Shown here: one piece after another, positions 51,783 through 59,301 of the stretch
Numbering within the stretch: the stretch's first letter is position 1
Layout of the letters: every line of letters starts with the position of its first letter
NCBI GenBank assembly: GCA_000620945.1
Contig: JHZO01000004.1
Span: 310,001-374,000 of the forward strand
DNA from: [Clostridium] viride DSM 6836
Lineage (GTDB): Bacteria > Bacillota > Clostridia > Oscillospirales > Oscillospiraceae
DNA: 64,000 bases
Direction of reading: 5' to 3'
Notes under the pieces: generated by a model
What the model saw: only the letters and a program-made list of their open reading frames with translations
What the model was told of the DNA's origin: nothing
The model's database searches: none
Translations under genes and position numbers: made by a program

Positions 51783-51884
51783 TTATAAACGATAAGATTT
51801 TAAGTGTTTTATAAACGCTAATGTTCCACACACATATAACATTAATAGTCCAGAAGCACAACCTACCAATAACATAAATGTCAT
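51783..51884 (-). CDS. 33-residue single-span membrane peptide
   Basis: MTFMLLVGCASGLLMLYV begins a hydrophobic peptide ending in the basic tail KHLKSYRL. GGAGGG lies 10 bases before ATG 51884, a strong site. It has the same build as the 31-residue peptide at 39.4 kb (MT start, about 25 hydrophobic residues, basic end) but no clear sequence identity. Function unknown. Confidence 0.45.
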   Translation of the reverse strand: MTFMLLVGCASGLLMLYVCGTLAFIKHLKSYRL

Positions 51885-51950
51885 CAAAAAGATTCCCTCC
51901 TTAAAGCTTTTATTAAAGAATATCAAAATTATATTAAAACCATTTATAAA

Positions 51951-51990
51951 ATTACTCCCCCTTATCGTAGTGGTTTGGGGGAGTTGTTGG
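51951..51990 (+). terminator. Hairpin G, related to hairpin F
   Basis: ACTCCCCC (51954-51961) and GGGGGAGT (51977-51984) with the loop TTATCGTAGTGGTTT, followed by TGTTGG rather than a T run. Confidence 0.55.
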
Positions 51991-52048
51991 TCTGGGGATA
52001 GTGCGGTGGTGGAATCTGAGAGGGAAACGATTCTGCAAAAAGCCTATG

Positions 52049-52077
52049 GTTCGGCAACGGTTCGGCACAAACGGCAT
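52049..52077 (+). repeat. Short tandem repeat beside the tRNA-Pro attachment site
   Basis: GGTTCGGCAA, CGGTTCGGCAC and ACGGCA follow one another 29-57 bases before the tRNA fragment. Such repeats near an attachment core could be integrase arm sites left from the lost phage. Confidence 0.4.
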
Positions 52078-52105
52078 CAAAGCCTTGATATTCAAGGGGT
52101 CTCTG

Positions 52106-52195
52106 TTGACTGGGGGTCAAGAGGCCGCAGGTTCAAGTCCTGTCACTCGGAAAAATAACCTTGGAGTCGTTGAGATTGCAAGGGTTTTTTATTTT
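52106..52195 (+). repeat. Displaced 3' half of tRNA-Pro with its terminator (attR side)
   Basis: 46 bp (52106-52151) identical to the 3' half of tRNA-Pro, lacking CCA, then a diverged copy of the terminator that shares AACCTTGGAGTCGTTGAGAT with 40865-40884. It is not a functional tRNA because the 5' half is missing. Confidence 0.85.
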
Positions 52196-52288
52196 TTATA
52201 TATCTCTTTGTACCTATGCGAGACATATTTGCCTGTATCTTTTATGAGTGCACGACAGGATAGTTTACTCATGTTTTCTATGTTCAAC

Positions 52289-52663
52289 TCATTGGCTGAA
52301 GATAAAGAATTTAATCGCAAAAAAGGCGATCAGAGCCCAGAAAAAAAGAATGGGTAAAGCATAGTACCACCTTTTTGGCTTCCCATCTTGCCATAATTCT
52401 TCAGCTTCCATACGACATTCTGATAACACCTCCTCGGGTATCCATTTTATGGCAATTGCAATTAAGGTTGGTAATAGAATAAGGTCGTCCAAATAACCAA
52501 GAATAGGGATAAAGTCAGGGATAAGGTCAATTGGTGAGAGTGCATACGCAATGATTAGCCAAGAAAGAACCTTCGCTGATTTTGGCGTACTTTCCTTCTT
52601 TAGGGCAATGAACACGGCAGGTATATCTATTTTTAAATTTTTTGCACGTTCTTTTAAATCCAT
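52289..52663 (-). CDS. DUF1232 (YkvA-like) membrane protein
   Basis: A 124-residue protein. The DUF1232 core YALSPIDLIPDFIPILGYLDD (around residue 41, split by one turn) is unmistakable, and a C-terminal hydrophobic span follows. Function unknown. ATG 52663 follows GAGGG by a normal distance; another ATG three codons earlier sits too close. Confidence 0.85.
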   Translation of the reverse strand: MDLKERAKNLKIDIPAVFIALKKESTPKSAKVLSWLIIAYALSPIDLIPDFIPILGYLDDLILLPTLIAIAIKWIPEEVLSECRMEAEELWQDGKPKRWYYALPILFFWALIAFFAIKFFIFSQ

Positions 52664-52897
52664 TTTTTTCATACCCTCACACTCTGCCCTTTGCTTTTAG
52701 GTAAATAAATTATAACTCATTACTTCCCGTGTTGAATAGGTTAATTAGTGCCTAAAATTTATTTATCTTTGCTGAAATGTAAAAATTCTTGCTTCGAATT
52801 ATTAATCATATTAATCTTTGCTTGTGGAAAATCATGTTCAGTGTTAAAGTAAAAGGCATTCCTAGATAACAGTTTTAAGAAAGCGTTAGAAGTATCC

Positions 52898-53386
52898 ATG
52901 ATTAAATTGCGTAATAATGAAGATATTTTTCATACCAGTTTTGAGATCGCACTCATTTTAAAAGCAGCAAACGGAATTCTAGAAATTATAGGAAGTATTC
53001 TGTTGGCCTTTGTAAACTCAAGTGCCTTAAAGCAACTTGTTTTTTCCTTAACACAAGGAGAGTTATCCGAAGACCCAAACGATTTCGTTGCAACAGCATT
53101 GCTCCATTTAAGTGAGGGATATTCTCTGAGTGCACAGCATTTTGCTGTATTCTATCTAGCATCACACGGAGTCGTGAAGCTCTTTCTGGTTTTATTATTG
53201 TGGCGGAAAAAACTTTGGGCCTATCCATTGACAATGATCTTCCTGAGCTTGTTTATTCTGTATCAAGTATACCGATATATGGTTGATCCAACGTTTATGC
53301 TGATCCTTCTGACGCTCCTTGATCTTGCCCTGATCATTTTAACCTTCATTGAATTTAAGAGGCAAAAGAAGCTATTGATTAAATAG
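52898..53386 (+). CDS. DUF2127 membrane protein
   Basis: A 162-residue integral membrane protein with about four spans. The N-terminal FHTSFEIALILKAANGILE and central FYLASHGVVKLFLVLLLWR, each slightly trimmed, match DUF2127. Function unknown. The ribosome binding site is weak. Confidence 0.75.
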   Translation: MIKLRNNEDIFHTSFEIALILKAANGILEIIGSILLAFVNSSALKQLVFSLTQGELSEDPNDFVATALLHLSEGYSLSAQHFAVFYLASHGVVKLFLVLLLWRKKLWAYPLTMIFLSLFILYQVYRYMVDPTFMLILLTLLDLALIILTFIEFKRQKKLLIK

Positions 53387-53487
53387 CTGACAGAGTATGC
53401 GATAAAACAGGTTCCAGCTATGTACTCAGCATACCTATCGCCACTGTCAGCCTTTAAAGGTGCAAAAGCGCCAATATTTTAAGTAAA

Positions 53488-53532
53488 GAAACCGCCAGCC
53501 AAGGAGAGTAATCCAAGGCTAGCGGTTTTCTT
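53488..53532 (+). terminator. Repeated terminator-like hairpin, copy D
   Basis: AACCGC/GCGGTT and AGCC/GGCT pair around AAGGAGAGTAATCCAA, followed by TTTC. It is the copy outside the tRNA-Pro island and lies between convergent genes. Confidence 0.6.
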
Positions 53533-53541
53533 GATAAAAAA

Positions 53542-53997
53542 CTAATCTTTGACGGACGTGGCTTCCGCCTTTGTTTTATGGATCGTGCCCTTTGGATGTT
53601 TCGGGGGCGCATAAATAGAGTATAGCTTGATAGGCTTTTTACCGGTATTAATGATATTGTGCCACGTTCCTGCCGGAACAAGGATTGCAGTACCATCAGA
53701 AATGCTTCTCTCGTAGGTAAGGTTGCTTTTTTGGTTGCCCATTCTAACCATGCCTTCACCCTGTTCCACACGCAGAAACTGGTCAATATTAGGATGCATT
53801 TCTAATCCAATTTCTTCATTAGCATTAATGCTCATTAAAGTGAGTTGTAAATTCTCGCCGGTCCAAAGCACGGTGCGGAAGGCATCATTTTGTATGGTAG
53901 CGGCATCAATATTTACTACAAATGGGTCTGGGCCGTAATCCTTCAAGGTAACACTATTTTTGTTCTTATTACCTAAGGGGAGGTTTAACCTAAACAT
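53542..53997 (-). CDS. Cupin domain protein
   Basis: A 151-residue single-domain cupin. Motif 1 is IGLEMHPNIDQFLRVEQGEG near residue 63 and motif 2 is PAGTWHNIINTG near 107; His and Glu/Gln positions suit a metal site. Similar small cupins are mannose-6-phosphate isomerase-like or stress proteins of unknown substrate. Confidence 0.82.
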   Translation of the reverse strand: MFRLNLPLGNKNKNSVTLKDYGPDPFVVNIDAATIQNDAFRTVLWTGENLQLTLMSINANEEIGLEMHPNIDQFLRVEQGEGMVRMGNQKSNLTYERSISDGTAILVPAGTWHNIINTGKKPIKLYSIYAPPKHPKGTIHKTKAEATSVKD

Positions 53998-54451
53998 GTT
54001 CCATCATCTCCCAAATCAATTATATATCATTATATGCTTCTTAAATGACTTAATGTTGGTTACAGCTGTCAAGTCGCAGGTTATTAGGGTCAGTTATAGT
54101 GATTTGCTACCAGAACATACCTCACTACAAAGATGGGTAGTTGCCGCTATAAAAAATTATCGAACCAAATTGTTTTAATGGAAATAATTCAATTCTGTGA
54201 TAATTGGCAAGTAGGGAGCAGTATGACATTTAAAATGGATAGGTACTTTTTCAAAACAATTGACAAGAGTATATTACGAGCTTAAAATAATGAGACGATA
54301 TTTGCACAAAACGTCTTGTCTAACCGCTGGATGGCGTGACTCAAGTATTTATAAGATTTGTAATTACGAGGATGTGAAACCAAATGAACGCTGACCCCCT
54401 ACCGGATAATATATCCAACCCATTACAATTGAATAGTTTATAGAGAACAAG
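53998..54451. other. 454-base AT-rich gap before corA
   Basis: No supported gene. A + strand frame to 54178 ends in SLQRWVVAAIKNYRTKLF but has no ribosome binding site and no recognised family. Confidence 0.45.
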
Positions 54452-54488
54452 CCTTTCGATGTTTTGCTCTCTATGAAGCATCGAAAGG
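54452..54488 (+). promoter_or_regulatory. Hairpin that holds the corA ribosome binding site
   Basis: CCTTTCGATG (54452-54461) pairs perfectly with CATCGAAAGG (54479-54488). The 3' arm contains AAAGGA, the only ribosome binding site for ATG 54498. Folding would block translation, so this leader could be a switch or thermometer. It is far shorter than an M-box magnesium riboswitch. Confidence 0.5.
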
Positions 54489-54497
54489 ATAAGATAT

Positions 54498-55442
54498 ATG
54501 GTCAACTATTACCTCTCCAAAAGCAATGAATTTGCAAAAGTCAGTACTCATCAAAACGGCTGTTGGATTTCGTTGATGGATCCAAATGAAGCAGAATTGC
54601 TGCAAGTATCCAACGACTTTGGAATAGACATGGATACACTCAAAGCCGCACTCGATATCTATGAACGCTCTCGAATTGAGACAGATAAAAACTATACCAT
54701 GATACTTGTCAATATTCCAACCGTTGAGGAACATAATGACAAGGAGCTCTATAATACCATTCCACTTTCAATTATTGTTACAAATGATGTTGTGATTACC
54801 GTCTGTAGTGAAGATACTCCCGTTTTGCATGCATTTGCAGCTGGAAAGGTGCGAGATTTTTATACCTTTATGAAGTCTCGTTTTATATTGCAAGTCCTTT
54901 ATCGAATCGCTACCCTATACCTACAATATCTTAATATTATTGATAGAAAAAGCGATGAAGTGGAAAATAAATTACTTAAATCAACAAAAAATCACGAGCT
55001 GATTGAACTGCTTAAGCTTGAAAAAAGCCTTGTCTATTTTACCACCGCACTTCGCTCTAACGAAGCAGTGTTTGAAAAACTATTTCGCTATGATATCATC
55101 AAGAAATATCCGGAAGATGCTGAGTTGTTAGACGATGTTATTGTCGAAAACAAGCAGGCGATTGAAATGGCGCATATTTACAGTGGAATCCTGACCGGCA
55201 TGATGGATGCGTTTGCCTCCATCATATCCAATAATTTAAACATAGTGATGAAGGTTCTTGCCATTATTACCGTGGTCTTGGCAATCCCGACCATGGTCTT
55301 TAGTGCGTTTGGAATGAACGTGTGTTTTTCGAGCCTACCATTTACACAAAGTCCATGGGGATTTATGATAATTGGGGGAGCCGCTGCAATACTGAGTCTT
55401 ATCGTATCGCTCATCTTCAAAAAGGTGAAGTTATTCAAGTAG
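54498..55442 (+). CDS. corA: CorA-family divalent cation transporter
   Basis: A 314-residue CorA protein: cytoplasmic funnel domain with long helices, then two C-terminal spans. The pore signature GMN is present in FSAFGMNVCF near residue 272. It carries Mg2+ or related ions. The start lies right after a hairpin that buries its ribosome binding site, and a perfect terminator follows. Distinct from the CorA at 62.4-63.2 kb. Confidence 0.9.
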   Translation: MVNYYLSKSNEFAKVSTHQNGCWISLMDPNEAELLQVSNDFGIDMDTLKAALDIYERSRIETDKNYTMILVNIPTVEEHNDKELYNTIPLSIIVTNDVVITVCSEDTPVLHAFAAGKVRDFYTFMKSRFILQVLYRIATLYLQYLNIIDRKSDEVENKLLKSTKNHELIELLKLEKSLVYFTTALRSNEAVFEKLFRYDIIKKYPEDAELLDDVIVENKQAIEMAHIYSGILTGMMDAFASIISNNLNIVMKVLAIITVVLAIPTMVFSAFGMNVCFSSLPFTQSPWGFMIIGGAAAILSLIVSLIFKKVKLFK

Positions 55443-55461
55443 GCACTCCAACCAAATTAAC

Positions 55462-55507
55462 GTCATGTATGGGGATTGGCTTTGAACCCATACATGACTT
55501 TTTTCTT
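55462..55507 (+). terminator. Terminator of corA
   Basis: GTCATGTATGGG and CCCATACATGAC form a perfect 12-bp stem with a 13-base loop, followed by a T-rich tract. Confidence 0.92.
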
Positions 55508-55610
55508 TTTCATGATAAATTGAGTAAAATAAGGTTTTTTTAACTCATCTTATAGAATTTGGAAAATAGTCCTTACTAGAATGCAGAATGCATTAGGAGT
55601 TGGATGTAAA

Positions 55611-56285
55611 TTATCGTTCTATCTTTATGAAACTTTTGTAATAGGCGCTCAGACGATGTGCTCTTCGGGAGTAAGCCAACGGAAGTCTTGGAGTTCCGAT
55701 ATGAACGGCTGTCCCTACATGTCGATAACCCATAAAAGCAAAAGGTAATTTCGAAATCCAGTCGTTCCCATTTTCAACCCGAAGCGTTTTAAACAATCGT
55801 TTGTCATAGGATTTTTGGAAAGCGCGATTCCCTATCCGGGGTGCTCCGAATAGGATTACCTCATAGTCTTTCTCGGGGAAGTTGTATTCCAAATCGACAC
55901 CACACAAAATGGCCAGCGCAGCACCTTGTGAATGACCAGTGATCTTCACTTTGTATATGTCTGGAGATACAAGGCTATGTATGACATCTCTGACGGATGG
56001 GGATTTGTAGGCATAGAGAAAGCCGGAATGGATTCTAATTTTTGAAGAGTAGTTCTCATATGGAACGATCTTTCTTTTAAAGGTTAGGTTCGTTTTCCAA
56101 TCGGTTCGAGAGTTCGATCCTCGAAACGTTATGATTAGGCAACCGCTCCTCTTGCGCAGATAAGCTTGCACATCGGTGATTGGATCACTGATTGAAATGA
56201 GCTCTTCAAAGGGCCTTACTGTTTGTACGGTTCGGTATGCAGCAGCTGACAGCTCCATTGCATTCATAATATCGCAGGTTTGCAA
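55611..56285 (-). CDS. Lipase class 3 family protein
   Basis: About 224 residues. The nucleophile motif is ITGHSQGAALA near residue 115, the FRGSNSRTDW segment near 55 is the class 3 lipase signature around the oxyanion hole, and a C-terminal HRLSAYY could hold the catalytic His. No signal peptide is seen, so it is probably intracellular. The start is taken as TTG 56285 behind GAGGTGAT; ATG 56267 is an alternative. Confidence 0.82.
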   Translation of the reverse strand: MQTCDIMNAMELSAAAYRTVQTVRPFEELISISDPITDVQAYLRKRSGCLIITFRGSNSRTDWKTNLTFKRKIVPYENYSSKIRIHSGFLYAYKSPSVRDVIHSLVSPDIYKVKITGHSQGAALAILCGVDLEYNFPEKDYEVILFGAPRIGNRAFQKSYDKRLFKTLRVENGNDWISKLPFAFMGYRHVGTAVHIGTPRLPLAYSRRAHRLSAYYKSFIKIER

Positions 56286-56395
56286 ATAGATCACCTCAAA
56301 ATAGTATACGGAAGCTGTTTTAAAATGGTCCCCCTGCAGACGTTTGTTTAAAAATAGCCAGAGGTCGGAACCATCCTTCCTCTGGCAGAAATGCT

Positions 56396-56605
56396 TTATT
56401 GATAAATAATTTTGAACCCTGTGTTTTCAATACAGTTCTTAATTTCATAATCAGTTGCGGGATCATTATAATGGATTTCAACCGTGCCGCTGGTCAAATT
56501 GACTCCGACTTCGTTAACCCCTTGTATTTTGTTTAATGCATTCTTGATTTGTGTTTTGCTTTCCTTGTTTTGAATCCCAGAAACGCTACATAGTATAGTG
56601 TTCAT
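56396..56605 (-). CDS. Heavy-metal-associated fold protein lacking the CxxC motif
   Basis: A 69-residue protein with the beta-alpha-beta layout of HMA/CopZ domains (KIQGVNEVGVNLTSGTVEI, then IENTGF). Where metallochaperones have CxxC this one reads SGIQNKES, leaving only one N-terminal Cys. It probably does not bind copper in the usual way. GGAGG precedes the ATG, which overlaps the stop of the upstream small gene. Confidence 0.7.
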   Translation of the reverse strand: MNTILCSVSGIQNKESKTQIKNALNKIQGVNEVGVNLTSGTVEIHYNDPATDYEIKNCIENTGFKIIYQ

Positions 56606-56751
56606 CGTTTATCCTCCGCATCCGTATCCTTTAAACCAAAGACCGCGCGTGCACTTTCGGCGTTAGGGTCATGCTTAATGTGTTTGGAATGAAACGTTCC
56701 ATCCTCTTTTTTATGGTTGGCGGTGCCTTTCTTTTTGTTATCATTACCCAT
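56602..56751 (-). CDS. 49-residue Lys/His-rich hydrophilic protein
   Basis: MGNDNKKKGTANHKKEDGTF begins a very hydrophilic protein ending in AVFGLKDTDAEDKR. AAGGAG lies 8 bases before ATG 56751, and its TGA overlaps the ATG of the HMA-like gene, so the two are translationally coupled. A + strand frame on the opposite strand (56671-56883) looks membrane-like, mainly because Lys codons read as Phe/Leu in reverse. No family recognised. Confidence 0.55.
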   Translation of the reverse strand: MGNDNKKKGTANHKKEDGTFHSKHIKHDPNAESARAVFGLKDTDAEDKR

Positions 56752-56939
56752 ATTCTTCGCTCCTTTGAGGCTGACCATAAAGGTCTTTTCCTAGTGTCTC
56801 TCAGCTGGATCGTTTTATCCGCTCAATCCATCCGCTTATATTTTGAAATCAAAGCAGCAGAAACGAGTGGTAAACCATCATGAGAATCCCTTCGAACCAT
56901 TGGTACGAGATTGATCTATACTATGAAAGGGGTGATTCG

Positions 56940-57305
56940 GTGAGGTACGAACAGTTTTACCCGGAAGATAAAGTGATCACAATAGTGGAGTATAATCATC
57001 TTCCAGTGGGTTCTGTCGGAAAAGTGATGAGTAGATGGTCAGGAACGGCGTATACGGTAAAACTATCTGACGGATCCTATCGCTGGTTGAGTGATTATGA
57101 AGTAGGCTTAATCGAAACCGATCGACGAAAAGTAAACGTTGGAGATACCATCGTTGTCACGTCAAATGACCATCAGCACCAATTTGCAAACATAGGAGAT
57201 AAGTTTAAAGTAACTAAGGTAGCTTACGACGTGGATTACTATAAAGTCATGATTGATGGAAAAACACATTGGTTAGGCGGTTTTCAATTAGCCCCACATG
57301 AGTAA
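56940..57305 (+). CDS. Tandem SH3-like domain protein (second copy)
   Basis: A 121-residue paralog of the protein at 43754-44131, with the same two-part layout: FYPEDKVITIVEYNHLPVG...VMSRWSGTAYTVK, then GDTIVVTSNDHQHQFANIGDKFKVTK...YYKVMIDGK. Conserved positions include the H-x-H-x-F-A segment. GTG 56940 is chosen from AGGGGTGAT upstream and agreement with the paralog. It is a lone gene ending at a good terminator. Function unknown. Confidence 0.65.
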   Translation: MRYEQFYPEDKVITIVEYNHLPVGSVGKVMSRWSGTAYTVKLSDGSYRWLSDYEVGLIETDRRKVNVGDTIVVTSNDHQHQFANIGDKFKVTKVAYDVDYYKVMIDGKTHWLGGFQLAPHE

Positions 57306-57338
57306 TTAAAGCTCCCTCGAAATCGGGGGAGCTTTTTG
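57306..57338 (+). terminator. Terminator of the second SH3-like gene
   Basis: AAAGCTCCC and GGGAGCTTT with a 10-base loop, then T residues. Confidence 0.85.
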
Positions 57339-57446
57339 TGTAAAAAATCTATTTAGCTTGTGCGGAGTCAGCGCTTGCCTGTAGCCGTCGTTTGGTGCAC
57401 ACCAATCGATTACAGGTGTAGAGCTAAGGGTGTCATGCAAGGCTGG

Positions 57447-57800
57447 TCACTGAAAGAGAAGAGCAATCCGAAACCCAATCATATACCCGATGATTCCAAG
57501 TATCAACGAACTCACAATATAGATCACAGCATTCCATGGTTCTTTCTTATGAAATAGTTGAAAGCCTTCATACATGAAGGTGGAAAACGTAGTATACGCC
57601 CCTAAAAAACCTTGTCCAAACAGTAGGTAAGCTCTGTTGCTAAGGCCAGAAGCGGTCAGTACGCCGAGAAGAATGGCACCGGACAGATTGATCACAAAGG
57701 TGCCGATTGGGAAAACCAACGTTGAGCATCTCGACAGGATCCGTCCCAGTTGAAATCGAACTAAGGCGCCGAAAGCCCCGCCTATCCCCACGAACAACAT
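57447..57800 (-). CDS. crcB: CrcB/Fluc fluoride channel subunit
   Basis: A 117-residue four-span membrane protein with the family segments GGAFGALVRF, GTFVINLSGAILLG and GFLGAYTTFSTF. Fluc proteins form dual-topology dimers that export fluoride. Two adjacent genes, as here, usually encode a heterodimer with opposite membrane orientations. Its ATG overlaps the stop of the upstream partner. Confidence 0.92.
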   Translation of the reverse strand: MLFVGIGGAFGALVRFQLGRILSRCSTLVFPIGTFVINLSGAILLGVLTASGLSNRAYLLFGQGFLGAYTTFSTFMYEGFQLFHKKEPWNAVIYIVSSLILGIIGYMIGFRIALLFQ

Positions 57801-58234
57801 TATTCCTCATCTCTTTCTAATCCAAACGATTCTCGTTCCGTTTCTTTTCGGTAGCTTGATACGATTTTTCGAGCAATCACAGAACCCATATAGGCAGAGC
57901 CTAGGCCGAGGAGCGTGGAAGCAGTGATGTAGAAGAGAGCAGAACCGTAGTCTCCCTTTTGCATAAGAAAAGCCGCCTCTTTGCATAGTGTCGAAAATGT
58001 AGTATAAGCCCCAAGGAACCCGGTGGTTATGCCAGCTTTAAGGTTAGGGTCAAAGTCTTTCCACTCTAAGGAAACGGTAAGGATCAGCCCAATCAGAAAG
58101 CTGCCAGAAACATTGATGAGAAAGGTGTCAAGAGGAACGCTACCGTGATACCCCAACGATTCTGAAATGTTAATAGAATACCGAGTCGCGGCACCCAAAA
58201 AACCGCCGATCCCTACATAGATGTATTGTTTCAT
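57800..58234 (-). CDS. crcB: CrcB/Fluc fluoride channel subunit (partner)
   Basis: A 144-residue homolog with GGFLGAATRYSIN, DTFLINVSGSFLIG and GFLGAYTTFSTL plus a charged C-terminal tail longer than its partner's. First gene of the crcB pair. ATG 58234 is used; a GTG three codons earlier is possible. The leader has a hairpin but no recognisable fluoride riboswitch. Confidence 0.92.
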   Translation of the reverse strand: MKQYIYVGIGGFLGAATRYSINISESLGYHGSVPLDTFLINVSGSFLIGLILTVSLEWKDFDPNLKAGITTGFLGAYTTFSTLCKEAAFLMQKGDYGSALFYITASTLLGLGSAYMGSVIARKIVSSYRKETERESFGLERDEE

Positions 58235-58243
58235 GTTGATCAC

Positions 58244-58575
58244 ACTTTTGTAAACCGAAGGATGCCTAAGGACTTCGGTGATGTTATTTGGAAGTTACCG
58301 TTTATTATAGCCTAAGTTTCGTCTACAAGCAAACCAAAACCATCGAGAAGTGATACTATTTCTGTTCAAACAGCAGGGAGTTATTAAAAAATCAAAACTT
58401 CAGAATTTTTACGGATGATCTGAAACAGTTAGGGTTTGCTATTATCTATGCATCACTTTAACCATTAAAACGCCTTGGAATCCTTCCGATTCCAAGGCGT
58501 TTGGTGCAAGGGAGATTAGAATTGTTCTGCATACGCAGCGACCTTAGTGTGAGATTACCAGGGGGCAGCTTCTAT
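58244..58575. other. Leader of the crcB pair and intergenic region
   Basis: On the minus strand a TATAAT (58309-58304) and a 7-bp hairpin (ACCGAAG/CTTCGGT, 58254-58279) precede crcB. A perfect 15-bp terminator stem (AAACGCCTTGGAATC, 58468-58502) closes the stalk-domain gene at 58576. No gene is seen. Confidence 0.55.
58467..58503 (-). terminator. Terminator of the stalk-domain gene
   Basis: AAACGCCTTGGAATC and GATTCCAAGGCGTTT with a 5-base loop, flanked by A/T runs. Confidence 0.88.
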
Positions 58576-59301
58576 TTAACTATAGTAAGTCTGATAGAGT
58601 TCCCAAAACAGATTATCGGTGCCATCCTGTAAGGTATACGCATCGAGGTAGTATTGAGTAGAGGCCTTGTTTATGGTGGAAACTTGAGAGGAACTGGCAC
58701 TCTTGATCAGTTCAAGTTGTGAGATAGCCAAACTATATAATCTCTTATACTCAGCCACAACAGAAAAGGAGTCTTCATAAAAATAGTCCTTACAGTTATT
58801 GTAATGCCCTTCGACTAATGCTAGGCCTTCCCGCAAAGAGCTAATGACGAAGTCTAAACGCTTTTCTCCGGACACGGTTTCCTGCAAGTAGGCAATTCCT
58901 TCGGCCGTTTTCATGTGTTGGAATTGTATCCGTAGATACACCGCTTCTTCTGAAATGATTTTATAACACCCCATCAATCTGACGTAAGGTTCCTCAGGAT
59001 AAAGGTTATAGTTCAGCTTGACCGTTTTTGTGGCATCATCCCAATTTACTTCAGCGCCCAGTGCTTCGCTTATGGCTCTAACCGGCAAATAGGTGGTTCC
59101 TTCTATGATGAATGGTTCCACAACGTTGCCCTGCACATCTTTCGGAACTATGGTTTCCTCGTTTAATTGAATCCCAATGTTATCGTAGTGTAAGGTAACT
59201 TGCTTCTGGTATGCCGCCATGACGGGCAGTCCAAGTCCGATCATCAAGATGGCACAAAGGAAACCAAGGAAAAATCCGTGCAAGTACTTTAACTTCTTCA
59301 T
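58576..59301 (-). CDS. Exported stalk-domain (copper amine oxidase N-like) protein
   Basis: A 241-residue protein with a signal peptide or N-terminal anchor (about residues 1-29) and a stalk domain of the copper amine oxidase N-terminal type (TTYLPVRAISEALGAEVNWDD near 69, split around its middle). The helical C-terminal half has no recognised family. Stalk domains often anchor proteins in the clostridial cell envelope. ATG 59301 follows AAAGGATG. Confidence 0.8.
   Translation of the reverse strand: MKKLKYLHGFFLGFLCAILMIGLGLPVMAAYQKQVTLHYDNIGIQLNEETIVPKDVQGNVVEPFIIEGTTYLPVRAISEALGAEVNWDDATKTVKLNYNLYPEEPYVRLMGCYKIISEEAVYLRIQFQHMKTAEGIAYLQETVSGEKRLDFVISSLREGLALVEGHYNNCKDYFYEDSFSVVAEYKRLYSLAISQLELIKSASSSQVSTINKASTQYYLDAYTLQDGTDNLFWELYQTYYS

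Larger units (their letters stand above)
40855..52151. mobile_element. Integrase-less island at tRNA-Pro (11.3 kb)
   Basis: The DNA between the two 46-bp tRNA repeats. Inside are holin and XhlA-like remnants, a choloylglycine hydrolase-family gene, an alpha/beta hydrolase, an AAA+/VWA operon, a lactonase-like gene, a QueG-like gene and a LysE/LysR pair. No recombinase gene remains, so the island appears immobile. The lysis remnants point to a prophage origin with later gene replacement. Confidence 0.7.

Noticed and set aside
52106-52151. Second tRNA-Pro gene
   Set aside because: Only the 3' half is present; no acceptor 5' strand or D arm precedes it, so it is an attachment-site remnant.
54380-54497. 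M-box magnesium riboswitch upstream of corA
   Set aside because: Only one simple 10-bp hairpin is present. The long multi-helix M-box architecture would not fit the conserved part of this leader.
56671-56883. Membrane-like open frame on the + strand
   Set aside because: Its hydrophobic start is the antisense of a Lys-rich minus-strand gene with a much better ribosome binding site and translational coupling. It is kept only as an alternative.
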